In this document: in pieces, positions 13,401-27,200 of the stretch
Position numbering within the stretch: position 1 is the first letter of the stretch
How the letters are laid out: every line of letters starts with the position of its first letter
Assembly: GCA_002118135.1 (NCBI GenBank)
Contig: BDIU01000089.1
Coordinates: 186,001-250,000 of the forward strand
Reading direction: 5' to 3'
Origin: Trebouxia sp. TZW2008
Taxonomy: Eukaryota > Chlorophyta > Trebouxiophyceae > Trebouxiales > Trebouxiaceae
DNA: 64,000 nucleotides
Made by a program: the position numbers and the translations under genes
Notes under the pieces: model-generated
Databases searched by the model: none
What the model was told of the DNA's origin: nothing
Seen by the model: only the letters and a program-made list of their open reading frames with translations

Positions 13401-13557
13401 GAAGGCACATGAGTTTGCAGCACGCAATGTGGATACATCAGCTGCAGCTATGGTGGCCAGCCTGCTTGCAAGCTATGCTGGCTCCAACGCTGGCTCAAAT
13501 GGAGCAAATCATGATCATGATGATGATGATGCAAAGCTGCCTGAAGAGGTTGAGTGA
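10455..13557 (+). CDS. MSP1: ATAD1/Msp1-like AAA ATPase, membrane-protein extractase
   Basis: Msp1/ATAD1 pulls mislocalised tail-anchored proteins out of the outer mitochondrial and peroxisomal membranes. Ten exons fit: 10455-10496, 10602-10709, 10785-10856, 10941-11027, 11137-11256, 11453-11606, 12033-12207, 12380-12503, 12807-12964, 13290-13557. They total 1308 nt (435 aa). An N-terminal membrane helix ([19 protein letters not shown]) precedes the family linker and the VDDIGGLDD signature. Walker A is GPPGTGKT and Walker B is VIFIDEVDALL, completed across the 11606/12033 junction. Sensor-1 is [10 protein letters not shown]. The C-terminal lid carries SGADLLELA. Intron 8 must use a GC donor (12504, GCAAGT), because no GT alternative keeps the frame. 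The C-terminus ends in a His/Asp-rich tail ([15 protein letters not shown]). The start was chosen because exon 1 gives a clean phase-0 join. An ATG at 10512 is the alternative. Confidence 0.9.
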
Positions 13558-14484
13558 GGTTGCCTAGAGCAGCCTGTGTACGTTGATGCCTGCTGAGACG
13601 TGTTGTGTCATTCAGCAGCAGTACTAGTGACTGCCCAACATGTTCTGACAACCTGCATGTCTTGCTTACGCTGCAACTTCTCCCAGCTGCACACATGCAT
13701 CAGCTGCATTGCAGCTCCTGCCCTGTTGTCCTGCCAAAGTTGCAACATTCCATGTAACTCTGGACAATTTTCGTGGCCAACGAGTGATGAGAGTTTGATC
13801 GGGCATCATCTACACTGCCACACAGTGGCACTTTGCAATGGCAAGCAATGCATACCATGCGTATTTGCCTCATATGAGTATGTGCCACATGCTGGAGTAC
13901 AATGAGCCTGTCATTCACAAGATCCGCATGTGCATGCGGGTTCGGCACACATATTTTCAGGGCATGCTCTGTCACAGAGTTGGTGCTACGCGTTTCTGCT
14001 CTGGTGCACAGCTTACACGTTCAAAGCGTCCTATATTGCACATACGCGTCAAAGGGCGTCAGGGGGCCGAGGAAGGGCAGCTGTAGTATGGAGCTCTTGT
14101 CATGGGTTGTATTGCATCAAGATGATGCCTCCATTTGATGAGCCACGGCACCGCAAAAATGATGTTCGTAACACGTAAAACGCCAGCACATGTAAGGTTC
14201 CCGAATTATAAATTGATGTGCCAAATGCGAGAGCATGTGACACTTGATGTGCTGCTTTGGCTTCCCTCAAGGTTTCGCACTGGCTCATGCAAGCAAGGAC
14301 CATCAATCTGCGCCGAAATCGTGTGTCTGCGACCTCAGCCTGTCTGCGTGGTAGCTGTTGCTCTCCCACTGCACAGTGCTAGGTCGCAGCAAGGTCTACC
14401 ACCTATCAAACCTGTGTCTGTGCTGTCCCTGGTGACAGCCTACATATAGCCAAGCTGGCGCAACCAACGGACCCTAAGCATAAG
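13558..14484. other. Intergenic region between ATAD1 and SnRK2
   Basis: No coding segment recognised. A TGTAA at 13753-13757, 196 bp after the ATAD1 stop, is a candidate polyadenylation signal of the green-algal type. The part from about 13900 rises in CG content towards the SnRK2 start and probably holds its promoter and 5' UTR. Confidence 0.5.
13753..13757 (+). terminator. Candidate TGTAA polyadenylation signal of ATAD1
   Basis: TGTAA is the usual poly(A) signal in chlorophyte algae. This is a candidate downstream of the ATAD1 stop. The motif is short, so chance occurrence is possible. Confidence 0.35.
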
Positions 14485-17400
14485 ATGGACGTCACCAATC
14501 CCAAATATGAGATGGTGAGGTCTGAGAGCTTTACAACGTGGTATGTTTTTGTCGCCATGCTGAGCGAGTTTCGTCCCCACAGATAAGGGATATTGGGAGC
14601 GGCAACTTCGGTGTGGCCAAACTGATGCGCGATAAGCAGACAGGGGAGCTGGTCGCCGTCAAGTTCATCGAGCGTGGCGAGAAGGTCGGCGACTCTCCTG
14701 ACTGGCTCTCGACTTCTCCATGAGAGTGCACAGAGTCTACCCTGAAATAGCCTGCTATGTCGCCGCGTTGCCGTCACGTCTCATCTTTCAGCCTGATAAG
14801 CAAGTACTGTGTGCTGTTGTGCTGATCTCGCGTTCATTGAAACAGGGTTAAATTTCAACCCAGTTTTGTGCTGGTGTTCTGCTGGGAAGCTTGCAGCAGC
14901 TGCTTTTTGCCTCAAGAGTCTCACTTCAATAGTGTTCATGTTGTGCAGATTGACAAGAATGTAGAGAGGGAGCTCATCAACCACAGATCCCTTTTGCACC
15001 CAAACATCATCAGATTCAAAGAGGTACAGCAAATATGCTATAGCTGCTCACAGCGCTGAACAGACTGCAACGCTTTACCAAATGTGTCTGGGTATTTGCA
15101 TAAAGCTTGTTCACAAGCATTGGCACTCTCTGATTCAACAGCAGCACATGCACAGCTTGGCACCAATCTGTGGCATTGGCCTGCTGTGTATTGTAACACA
15201 CTTCAGAACAGACCATGTGACTTGCAGGTGTTTCTGACCCCCACTCACCTGGGCATTGTTATGGAGTACGCCGCAGGTGGCGAGCTGTTTGACCGTATTG
15301 TCAAGGCGGGTAGATTCAGTGAGGACGAGGCAAGATTTTTCTTTCAGCAGCTTATCTCAGGAGTAGACTATTGCCACAGCGAGGTACGAGGCTAATGCTC
15401 ATAGCATGCTGATGTCAAAACCGCAGATGTGAACTGTTGCAAGAGCAAATTGAAACCTTTGCCAGCTTTGGGTTTGTATCCTCAAGTATGCTGTGCTTGC
15501 AGGGTGTTTGCCATAGAGATCTGAAGTTGGAGAACACACTGTTGGACGGCAGGCCTGCACCAAGGCTCAAGATCTGTGATTTTGGCTACTCCAAGGTAAC
15601 CAACATCTCTGCATGCACTTGTCTTTGTAGCTTCGGATCACTCAAGTCCGACTAAGGCAGATTTGGATGTCAATACAGAATGACGTGACTTTGCATATCT
15701 GGCACATCCCTGTCAACATTGCATACATTTGTCCAGGCAATGATTCTGGTGTCACGATCCCTTTGCAAGCTGAACTTGGAGCTCTTATTGAGCTGCTTGC
15801 CATGCTTGCAATATCCAGCTGACTCTGCCCTGTGTGTCAATGCAGTCAGCCGTCTTTGACTCACAGCCCAAGTCAACAGTGGGCACTCCAGCCTACATTG
15901 CTCCTGAGGTGCTGTCACGCAAGCAATATGATGGCGAGATTGCTGACGTGTGGTCATGTGGTGTGACACTGTATGTCATGCTGGTTGGCGCCTACCCCTT
16001 TGAGGACCCTGCTGACCCCCGCAACTTCAGGAAAACCATTCAGGTGAGAGCACAACCTCATTTCAACATGACAAATTGATGTATTGACAGGTCACGCCAT
16101 GTACTGCTGCAATTACAACATTTCCATTTAGGTCCTGGCTCACCTCATACCAACTCCATGCCTTTCTGCATTGATGGTCAAGCATGGCTCGCGTCAGTAC
16201 TTTTGGAAAAAGCAATACCAGATGAGGGCTTGAATTTGCATCAACCTGGCAAACTTCTGCCCTGACAGAGGAATGTGAATCAATGCCTCAACCATGTGCT
16301 TAACAAGTGCATTTGCATGATGGATTGCCTCACTGCTGGCTGAGTGCCCCAGGCAACACGCACAAACAGCACCATGCTCATGCAGTCGTCAGATTCCTGT
16401 GCAAAGCAGCTCACATCAGCTGTGTTACTGTGCTTACATTCATCAGCAAACAGCTATGCATGGATCAGACACAAGGTGACGAATTTGACACCTTCTTCAA
16501 AACTGTAGTAGCCAACATTGTGACAGGTGCGTCAACCTGGTTAATTCAGGGGAGAGACGATAGTCTAAACGCTGAAACAGCATCTTTGCAGTGTCAGGAT
16601 TGCCTTCATCATCCTTTCAGATGTTGCTACTTCTTAGCACCGCTACGTGTAGCAGCATCTGAGGATGTTGCACGCCAGTCTGACATTGCTACATGCTGTG
16701 CTGACTCTTGAGCAAGGTGAATGGTGCTGCAAAACTGTCACAGGGCGGCACACAAGCCAGAAAATCTAGTCTAGTGGCACCAAGCAGTTGTCGTTTTGTG
16801 ATACAAAGTGTCACGGTAGGCTGTAAGCCCCTGATTCTGTGCTGCAGAGGATTATGGGTGTGAAGTACAGCTTCCCCACAAACTTGCACATCTCAAGGGA
16901 GTGCTTGGACATGATGGGCAAGATCTTTGTGGGCAACCCTGCCAACAGGATTTCCATCGCTGGCATTAAGTCTCACCCCTGGTTCACCAAGAACCTTCCA
17001 GATGAGCTGAAGGTACACACCCTGTTCATTTGTTTGCCAGTCACATGCAAGGTGAAGTGGTAGCGCAGATCGCTGGCATGCTGTGTCAGAAATCCTGCTG
17101 GGCTGCATGCAGTATATACTCTTTTACCAGCATGCACACAGGCTTTTCAGACATCATGCCTGCCTGCGTGTCAGGATCTGATGCAGCATACGTGTCATTG
17201 CTGACGCTGAACCAAAGTTTGTGTGCTTTGCACCCAGATCAAGTGACAAAACTGCAATGACTAAGTAACCATGTAGAAATGGCCAAAATTGTAGGTTTTT
17301 AGCAGCACCCATGATGGGCATGCCACAAAACATCGGCACTTAGCGATGACACTTTGTTATGTGTGCAGGATGGTGGCAAGGCAGCACAGAAGCTGATGCA

Positions 17401-17557
17401 GCCCAGTCCCCAGAGCGTGGATGCTCTGAAGAAGATCATGGATGACGCCCGACACAAGGCTGGTGGAGCAGCCCCTGCTCACCACAAGCAGCAATTCAAC
17501 GAGGAGGACTACATGGATGGGGAGCTCATGGATGACGAGATGCACGTACATGACTGA
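14485..17557 (+). CDS. SnRK2: SnRK2-type serine/threonine protein kinase
   Basis: SnRK2 kinases (OST1/SAPK group) mediate osmotic-stress and, in land plants, abscisic-acid signalling. Eight exons: 14485-14514, 14583-14684, 14949-15023, 15228-15383, 15503-15595, 15846-16043, 16848-17012, 17369-17557. They total 1008 nt (335 aa) with every junction in phase 0. Visible motifs: glycine loop GSGNFG, catalytic lysine in [22 protein letters not shown], catalytic loop [14 protein letters not shown], the SnRK2 activation segment [14 protein letters not shown], and [20 protein letters not shown]. The C-terminal exon leaves the kinase fold and ends in an acidic stretch ([15 protein letters not shown]), placed like the acidic regulatory tail of plant SnRK2s. 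The activation loop keeps the phosphorylatable Ser/Thr that upstream Raf-type kinases target in plants. Intron 6 is about 800 bp and contains no recognisable gene. Confidence 0.95.
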
Positions 17558-18230
17558 AAACCCGACATGCTGAGAGCAGCGCCATGCTGGTGTAGGAGTA
17601 TTGGGTTAGTGCTTGCAAAGCAGTCAACAAATGGTGCTTTTGCTGTGACAACGGATGAGGCCGCTTAGCATCTTGCTTTTATCATTCAACAGATCAAGTA
17701 CAGACTGACTGCGCATGCAGTTATTGGTTTGAAAACGCATGAAACCTTGTGACTCTTAATGCTCAGATTGCACCCTCCAACAAATGGCTTGGATTAGTCA
17801 TGCCTACCCGTAACGCTCGTCACACACATAAAAGTGTAACTGCGACGCACTTCAGTGGTGTCGGTCATGACCCGTGTCGTTCCGGACCGAGTACTCTTAT
17901 CACGTTGATCAAGGCACTATCGTCCGCGCCTGAGTGAAGTGGTCTGCTTTGAATTCACGGTTCACCTCTCGTCAGTGTTTCAGAGATCTAGCTTCGCGAT
18001 AGACCGTTAGCGTTGCGTGAAACTTGCGCTGGTGCATGTTGTCAGCGCGGTTGTGATGTATGGCGTCAGCTGCAGAGCTGTAAGCGGTTGGACCGGTGTC
18101 AAAAGCCCGTGTCAGCACGCGTGCCTTCCACTCGCAAGGTCTGCCCTGGCAACAGAACACTGCAGCGTCTCCTGGATGTGCGCATAGCCTGTCCAGATGA
18201 CGAGACTGTGCATACGCAGTGCTTTGCTTC
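17558..18230. other. Intergenic region between SnRK2 and raffinose synthase
   Basis: No gene recognised. It contains a candidate TGTAA poly(A) signal for SnRK2 at 17835-17839 and the CG-richer putative promoter/5' UTR of the next gene from about 17850. A possible upstream exon acceptor (TTTGCAG) ends at 18250, so the 5' UTR may be spliced. Confidence 0.45.
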
Positions 18231-21200
18231 ATGAGCATGTTTCTTTGCAGGCGTAGGCTGTCAAGACCTCAAACGCACTGTGTCAGAAGCAGACAATCAA
18301 GACCCCAATTTGTCAGAGGTTGCCGCATGAGTCTAGCAGCTTATGCGCCAGAACAGAGTGCACCAAAGCAAGCAGAAGCTGCTGCCCAGAGTGCTATGGA
18401 AGAGCAGCTCGCTTTGCAGCACAAACAGCCAGCACAGTTGTCACAGCTGGAGCGCAAAGGCAGCAATCTGCTGATAGATGGGGACACTGTTCTGCTCGAA
18501 GGTCTTGCACCTACCACAGCTGTCAAGCGTCATGATGCTGGAGGAGTTGTGCTTGGCTTTGAAGTTGCTAATGGGGCAGTTGCGTCATATGATTTTCCTG
18601 TTGGCAAGGTACTGTATATATCCTGTTATACAACAGGACACAAAACCATCCTGCGCTCATGCTACATGTCTGCAGCAGAGTTGTGCAGAGTGTGCAGCCT
18701 GAAGTGCATGGTGCGATACAACGCGCACACATCTTTCTCCATTGTGCTTGGCGCAAAACTTTCAGACTTCAAAACAATGCAATGCAGCGCTATGCATGAG
18801 CACATCAGGACTGGCATGACCTGATGTTCCACTGGGTTTGCCCTTGTACAACAGACTCACGCTTGCTGTTGTGCATACAGCTGAAGTCAGAGAGGTTCCT
18901 GTCATGTGCGCGGTGCAAGCTCTGGTGGATGACTCCAGAATGGGGCAGGACAGCGTCAGATTTGCCCCCAGAGACACAGTTCATGCTGGTGGAGGTGCAT
19001 GAGGGAGGGCCTTATGCACTCATCTTGCCGCTGATAGACAGCAACCTATTCAGAGGCACTCTGAGACCACCTAGGTGAGCTTGTTTCTGACACAGCAAAC
19101 GCCACGCTAGACATAGTTTATTGTCATTGTTTCACATCATTACAATCCAAAACTACAAAGGTAGTCATGGCAACATCTCAGGCCTGTTTTGGCTTGAAAA
19201 GCAACAAGAGCGTTGCCGTAACAGCCCGGTCACCAAGAACTCAGCAGCTGCCATAAGGTGTTTTGACTGAGGTGCAATGGTGTGCACAAAGCTCAGCAGC
19301 TGCAGAACAGGCTTCTACATGCATAGCTTACGGGCCCTATCAGCATTGGGTTTGTTTCTGAAATTGATCCATGGTATAGTTGGCTGTGAAAGCTGGAATG
19401 GACTGAAACCTGCGCAAGGTCAGCTATCTCAGACACCAAAGTTACATTCAAGCAAGCAGCTCATTATACAGGCACAATTGCAACATACAGTCCATTGATA
19501 CAACAGGATCACAAAGCCTCCCAAAGTGATAGACAGACAGTTGTGCAGTCACCATTGTCAATTGCCAACACATTTGCAGCTTGTGTGACTTACTTGTCTA
19601 TGAACATCTCTACCTCCCTTTGCAGCATGTGTTGGATGTACTTGCTGGGCAGCAAATGCAGCTGTTGATCAGGGGTCATGCGGAACTGGAATCTGGCAGC
19701 ATTATCATCTGCATGCTGTGGAGTGAGGGTGTAGACTGAAGAGGCAGCTGCTTGCCCACCCTTCATGGCAGCTGCCTCAGCAGTCACGTCAATCCTGTAG
19801 CCAAAGATCTGGTAGCAAGCCTCTCTGAAGCCTGTCACTTGAGCCCTGAAGACTTGGGACAGTCTTGTTTTGGCTTTCTTTTCAGTTGCAACCTGCAGCA
19901 TAAACAAACGATTAAGCCAACGCTTATGCAACATGATCAGATCCAGCAAAAGATCTTGCACTCATGCAAGCTGTGCCACAGGCAGCGTTGTCAGCTGCAA
20001 TATGTGCTGCCTTTGAGTGCAGCATGCGCTGATATGCAATGCCCACAAGCATCACGTGGCAATCATCCACTGGTGACAAACCTGTGCACACTTGCAATGA
20101 GATGCACTGTACCTCATGTTGCAACAGGGTGATCTGAGCCTCTTGCACAGCAGAGTTGACGCTTGCAGGCTGAGCACTCTGTCCCTCCAGCTTCTGCAGC
20201 TGAGACTTCAGGGCATTGTTCTCTGCTTCAAGTTTGGAGTTGCGGCTTTGTTCTGCCTTAGCCAATGCTGCTGCCTCTGGGTTCTTCTTGAAGTGCAGCA
20301 CTCTGGTTGTGGCTTTGTTGAATTCGCCTTTGTTCAACCGTTCCTGCACACCGTGACAACATAGCTGCTGCTGACTGAAGCAGATGTGCTCAACTTGAGC
20401 TAGCCAGCACCTCAAAGCAAGCAAGGATCTGGTTATTTCTTTGCACATGGATGCAGATTGTAAAATCTGTACCTGATGCTGCTGTTTGGACATTCATCTT
20501 GCATCAGCTGCCGATCACATTCATGATGTCAAGACACAGCCCGCTGCAGAGCAGATGATGCTTCAGTGCATACCTGAAGCAATGCAAGCTCCTTGCTTTG
20601 TTGCTCATACAGCCTCTGCAATTGTTGCAGATGCTGCTCTGCCTCAGCTGCTTGCTTCTTGCTGGCCTCAAGCTGTGCCAAGCTACTATGCCCAGCTGTG
20701 TCTCTACTGGCCAGCTCACTTTGTGCCTGCTCATACTGTGCGCGCAAGTCAGTGATGGTCTGCTCTAGCTGCGCCAAATGGGCTGCCTGTGCGTTTCTCT
20801 GTGGTGTGCCATCTGCAAACAAGCCACATGGATAGTGAAGTTTGTGCATCAACTGATGTCAATCTAGTCTGGTTTGCAAGCTGGCCAACAGCTCTTGAGA
20901 AGGTGTGTGTGGCGAGTTTGTTGAGCGACTTTAAAAGAGTTGGTACAAATTCAACTCTGCTGATGTGATCAAAAGTTTGCTCTTGCTCAACATCATTGTT
21001 CCAGTACCTCAGCGAAGCTGTGTGCCAGACCGTGAGATTTGGTGTCATGCTTTGATGCACTGGCAGATGTAGTCTGAGTACTACAAGTGATTGGTTCTAC
21101 AAGGATTGTCATCTGCTTGTTGCTTCTTTGCCAGATAGTACACCTGGAGCTGGTGCCTTAGGTGACTCCTCTTGATACAAGGTCAAGACATGCTTCAAAC

Positions 21201-24200
21201 TGTCCCTCTCCTTTGCAAGCAAGTCTACTTGGCGTTGTAGGCGGGCTTGATTGCTGCCGAGCTGCTCACATGTGGCAGCCTGAGCAGCCAAGGCAGCCTT
21301 GCCCTCCCTCACCTCCTTCATGGCTTGCTGAAGGTCACCTTCAGAAAACTTCCCACTGTCAATACAATGCCGGTCCTATGTAGGCAACAGCAGAAGAAAC
21401 TTGTACTACATGGTCAAGGTCTTGGGTCAAAACACTTTGGTACTTGTCTTGGCCATGAAAGCAAATGCAATAGCATCATTGCAAGAGCTGGAACATATGT
21501 GTAGGGTGCAACGCTCAGGATGGCGCATTCCAACACCGTCACTACAGTTTCTACATACCTGATTGAGCGGCAAGCTGTTCTTCCTTGTGGCCAAGCTTCT
21601 CAGTTGATTGCACTGCTTGCATTTGCAAGCTGTCCACCAAGCTTAGGACACTCTCAGGCGTGTCAGCATCTGGAAAACCCTGCAGCACAAATAGCTTAGC
21701 TCTTTGAACTCCATCATGGCTCTTACTCAAGCAAGGCGCTCAGCTTGTCAAAGCTGTCCGGCAATGTCTTGCACAAACGTTGAACAAGGAGCAGTCATTG
21801 TCTATCTTGACTGGAGTGTACTGACGTTAGGAGGGTCATCAGAAGCTATAGAAAGCAGAAGTGTGTCATCTTTTGCATATAGAATGGTAGGGCTGCATGG
21901 GGTCAAGCATTGTGTCTTGATGCGTCTGTTTCTGGTGATGTGCTTGGTGTCGAATCACGTTTGACTTTGTTCTTGCCTGCAAAACTTGGTCCCACATCTT
22001 CTGCCGCGCTTGCAGATCTGCAAGCTGCAGCTGTAGTTGCTCAGCGCGTGCTACACCCTGCTCAGCAGCCTCAGCACGCATGTGTGCCGTATGAAGCTGT
22101 TCTTGCAGCACCTCAGTGTTCCTGTGGAGTGATCAGTAGCTTGCTTTGCGTGCATGATAGAGGCACACAGATCAGCATTCATCATGCTCAGCATTATGGC
22201 CAGCACTAGCTGCTTGAAATGCATTGTTCTGGCTCTGACTACAGTACAGAAGGCTGATGCGTTGCTCACTAGTGATCCGCATGGTCGCCACACCGACTAC
22301 AGTGTTTGTGAATAAGGACAGTATGCGTGTAACATGGTGTAGGTTGAGAACAGTCTTCAACACCTGATATGGTCTTTCAGGCGTCTGGCTTCTACTATGT
22401 CTGCTGATTGAGCTGCAAGCTGATCACGCAGATTGTCCAGAAGGACAGAGTCATCGCTTTGTGGGCTCACTGCCGAGCCTTGCTGCAGCTGCAAAGCTGT
22501 AGTTTGCTCTTCTGCCTGCAGCCGCTGCTGATTGTGCAGCTCAGCTTGACTTTGGGCCTCAGCAAGCTGCTGCTTCAGCAACTGCAGCTGCTGAGCATGT
22601 GCCTGTGTCTGAGATTGCTGCCTTTTAGCAGCTGTGGCTTTTTGCAAATCCGCTTCTCGAAATTGATGCTGTGCCAACTGCAACTCATGTTGCAGCTGCT
22701 GCATTTTCTGCTTGCGACTTGCTGCCAGGTTGCGAGCCTGTGTAGCTTGATCGTTTGCCTCAGCTATAGATACTTCAGCATCCTCAGCAGCCTTTGCCTG
22801 CATGAAATGGCAGACTTGTGCAATCTTTGCAGGCGTGTAGACCACTGCTTGAAATCTTGGCTGTGCCAGCGCAATGCTTGTTTTACCTTGGCAGCATCTG
22901 CGTGTCTCAGGTCCTGGCTGAGTGCTGCAATCCTCTGCTCAGCTTTCTGTATCTGTACCTCCATCTCTTCCCGCTCTGAGTCTCGCTGGGCTTGCAGAAA
23001 GTCCTTTTCACCTTGAACAATGGCTAGGCTGTTTGCACTTGTTCGTAAGCTGGTTTTGGCATCTTGCAGCTGCTGATTGATGCTGATGATCTCGCTGTGG
23101 GCTTCTGAGACTTCAGTCTCAAGCTCTTTGACCTTGGATCCTTTGTCAGCTAAGTATTGCAGGGCACTAGCTGGATTAGCAGTGTATGCCTGACCAGCTG
23201 CAGCCATGCTGGATCTGCCAGCCTTGAGAGGGTGTAGCGGAGCTGTCATAGGCATGCCTATGCTTCGTCTTCTGTAGAAGTCAGTGTCCACCGCCTGTGG
23301 CAAGCGGTCTGCTGGTGAGATCGCAGCATCGACGGCATGTAGCACCTTGAAGCGCTGCAGCAGCCGCTCGTACACTGCGCGAAGCTACTTAGCGGTGTCC
23401 AAATGCTAGTGGCGTACCTCTTGCTGTTCTGAGCCCTCCGCTTTGCGCTTTTTGTTGCTTTGCTGTGCGGCTATGGCTAGATCCTGTTGCAGGTCTTGAG
23501 GCTTGCCTGCCTCCTGCTCTCCACGTTCTGCTGGCAGCGACATATCAGCAAGTCGTCTGCGCAGATTCAGCAGCGATTGCGGTGTTGTATCAACAATCTT
23601 TGACTGTCGATCACTGGCTCCCCTTATTCATTGTACAGCTTAGTCATTAAACTTGACACATGTCTGGCACCACGTGATCTGCCTGATTGGTCCAATTGAC
23701 TAGCATACGAGCAATCTCAGTAGCATTGATACATGGCATCAAAAGTGCCTTTAGCCTTATTTGTTTACAGCTTGCAATGCATGCATGCTCAGGTTCCCTG
23801 GTCAGACTGCTGCAAATTTGGCAGCACAGTTTCCAGTTTTCATTTTCAGTCTCCACCTCTCACAAGCAATGTTCTTGCTGCAGGCCTGACAACAAACTAC
23901 CATTTGATGAGACCTTACTTTACCTCAGAATGGAAAGCGGTGATCCAACTGTGATGGGCAGCAAGTGGCCTAACAGTGTATACATAGCTGCTGGGCCTGA
24001 CCCCTTCGCCTTAATTGAGAAATCAGTGGCAGCAGCAGCACAGCTATCAGGTGGCGCTCAGCAGCGGCAAGACAAGCGGCAGCCAGACTCCCTCAACTGG
24101 TTTGGATGGTGTACATGGGATGCCTACTACAGCAAAGTGTCTGCTAGAGGTCAGCTCAACAAGCGTAGCTGTATTGTGCTGTGTGATGTTACAGTCAAGG

Positions 24201-27200
24201 TTGTGCTGCTCATACAGTTTTCACTTGACAGTGACGACCTGAGCATGACGTCTATGCACTGCGCATATTGGTATACCAACATGTCAAGCTTTCAGGTGCA
24301 GCATTGATAGTATGTTCTGATTGACAAAGGAGCCTGAGTTTTACTGAAAGGGTTTGATGCAGGGTTGCATGAGGGGTGAAAGTCCATGTCAGATGGTGGC
24401 ATGCAGCCCAAATTGCTTGTGCACACAATTGATCAAGTTGAAATTGCCAAAAGATGCCTGGCTTTAGGCAATTGGGCTGATGCAGGGTTGCACGAGGGGC
24501 TGAAGACCCTGTCAGATGGTGGAACGCCCCCAAAGCTGCTGATCATTGATGATGGCTGGCAGTGCACAGATGTGGATGTGCCCCTGCGCAAGCCCCTGAC
24601 CAGCCGCATGATGATGCTCAAGGAGATGCAGGTATGCATTGAGTCATCATACTGTCCATTACATTTATTGACAGTCTGAGTTAGTGAGCCATACTGTCTG
24701 TTCCAGTGATTGAGACTCTGACAAGGTGCACTGCCATTCTGTCATGTCAGTGATGGACACTCTGAGACACTTGCGTTATGTCTGGTATGTATTGGCACTG
24801 GTATGTTGCGCATGGCAGAACTTGCACTGCATCTCAGTGGTTCACACTCTTGGCTATGCGCGCATTGCATATCAAGCTGCTTATTGAGTGTGTTTGTATT
24901 ATGCTCTGCTGCAGGAGAGCATGGAAGGCACTCAGGATGAGTTCATTGACGCTGAGCTGGAGTGGCTTGCCAGATCTGCCAAGGATCTGCCACCATCCAG
25001 TTCTGCCGGTACTGTTTCTGTTTCTGAATGCATTGATCTGACGTCAAAGGTTGTACCAGGGTGCATCATTGCTACCAGTCAGTCGTGTGCTGGGGTGGTG
25101 TAGAGACAATGCGATGCAGGCAGTCTTTGTTTCAGTGACAGCACAACAAGTCTCGACGAGGACTGTCAAATTTGATAGGCATTCAAACAGACTGCGTGCT
25201 GTACTCTGTATGTGACGTGTATGATGCATGCTACTAGCTGATGTCTTGACTTCAATGCCAAACTCGCAACACAAGCTTAAGCGAGCTTGATCAGTTGCTC
25301 TCACTTGAGTTGGTGCCTGTTGCAGGGTCTGCTTTGCAAAACCTGTCAGCTGATGAGGAAGTGTTGGAGAAGGAGTATAAAGGCATTCCGCGCTTGAGGG
25401 AAACGCTGAACATCAAAGGCAAGCCTAGAACCAAGCACCAGAAAGGCACTTACCGTCGAGGCCGCAACCTCAGCAAGACGACTCCAATTTCAAATAACTC
25501 GCAAGTGCTAGAGGCCACTACCACACCGTTTCAGTCTGAGTCGTTTGATCTGGATTTTGCTGACCAAGCCACGGTGGATGATCCTCTTCCCGGGCAGCAG
25601 ATTTCAAATTTGAAAGTGCAGCGGCCTCAGGGCACCGTTTTGGCGCCATCTCCCTCCCAGCAGGGTCAGCAGACACAGCAGGAGCAGTACACTGCCAAGT
25701 CTGCACAGCAGTACAGCCAGAGGCAGCCAGCAAGCAGGGAAGACGGCAGCAACGCGATAGATAGCAGTCAGGGCGGGAAAAGTGAGGGATCTGTAGAAAG
25801 GCAAGATGTGTCAGGAGCGCAAGACGGTGACGGTCAGGAGTCAGCCTCAAGTAATCAAGGGTTGACTTCAAGTAATGCCTTGGCCACTAGAGATGCAGGC
25901 AGCAAAGGGCAAGGGGTGACAAGTTCAAGGCCAAATGCAAATAATGCTTTGGCTACTAGGGATGCAGGGGACCAGGCGGCAGGGCGTTTGCAGGAGCCCT
26001 TGCAAGAAGAGCCTCAGCAAGGCTACTCTCTCATGTGGTATGGCTCGTTGTCTCTGCACACTGGAGACCTTCACAGCAATGCAACAAAGTCCTTTGTGCT
26101 GCTTGGTACGATGCAAGCATTGCCGATTCTGCCAGTGCTTGCTCCTTTCAATACACAAAGCCTCACAGCATACATATATTTGGATCACAAGCTGTCTGAA
26201 GAACACGGCGCCGCAATGATCTGCCATTGCTGTGTAGAACTACTTTCAAAGTTTCGTTCTTGAGTGACGGGCTTTCTAGCCTCAGTACTTCAGCTTTTTT
26301 GCAATTTTATTAGTTGACAGCTTTGGCAGGCAGCCTTTCCATCTACAACAACATCAGAATACGCACATCACATGCGTTCTGTCTCTTGCTCAATAGCACC
26401 CCACACTGGCTCAAAACAAGCTGGCCCTGTAGAACAGGTTTTGGGCAAATGACACCTATCACCTGTGCTAGATTGTGCAACATAATTTTGTTGTTATCAT
26501 TCAACATTTGCACAACAGTGCTCATGCTGTGCTTGCAGGTTGATTTCTGCATTGACTCAGCGGCTGGTGGGTGGTGTGGTCGGGCTACTTGAGGCAGCCC
26601 TTATCAAGTTCTATCAGTATGTGGTAGACCCTGCTGACCCTGACACCTGGCCCATTCGCTTCTTCACCTGGGCTGCCACAGGACCCATCAAGTAAGGATT
26701 TCACTTTGCACAGTAGTGTCAGCTGGCTGCTGCTGCTGCTGCCCATTTGGCTGGTTTGCATGCATACATGGCTTGCACACTGTTCACGATGCATTGTTGA
26801 CCAATTGCATAATGCTTTGCCTCATGTTCAGGCTTCAAGACATTTGTCATAGAACCTGATCAGCTGCTTGATGATTGCAGGTTTTTTAATGCATTGCGCT
26901 TGTCATCTACACATGTACCGGACACGTGTCATCTTCACATGCACAGGACAGGCTTGAATTCTACTTTTGCGCCCTGTTCCACTGACCTTGACAGCTTACC
27001 TGCTTGATGAAGTTGCTCTTGAATTTTACAAATGAAAGATGGCTGGTCTCTAAGGCTTGCACATAAGCAATGCATGCTTCACATACGAGGCCAGCAAGTA
27101 TTGATATTGCTGTGCAGGTCAAATCTGCTGGAGTTCTACGCCTCATCAGGTGACTTCACCAGGCGGCTGACCTCTGTCAAGGCCAATGGCAAGTTCTCAT

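Noticed and set aside
25938..26263. Continuation of the exon 6 open frame to 26263 as coding sequence
   Set aside because: A GT donor at 26038 in phase 2 joins exactly to the acceptor before 26539 and restores the family sequence; the read-through tail has no similarity.
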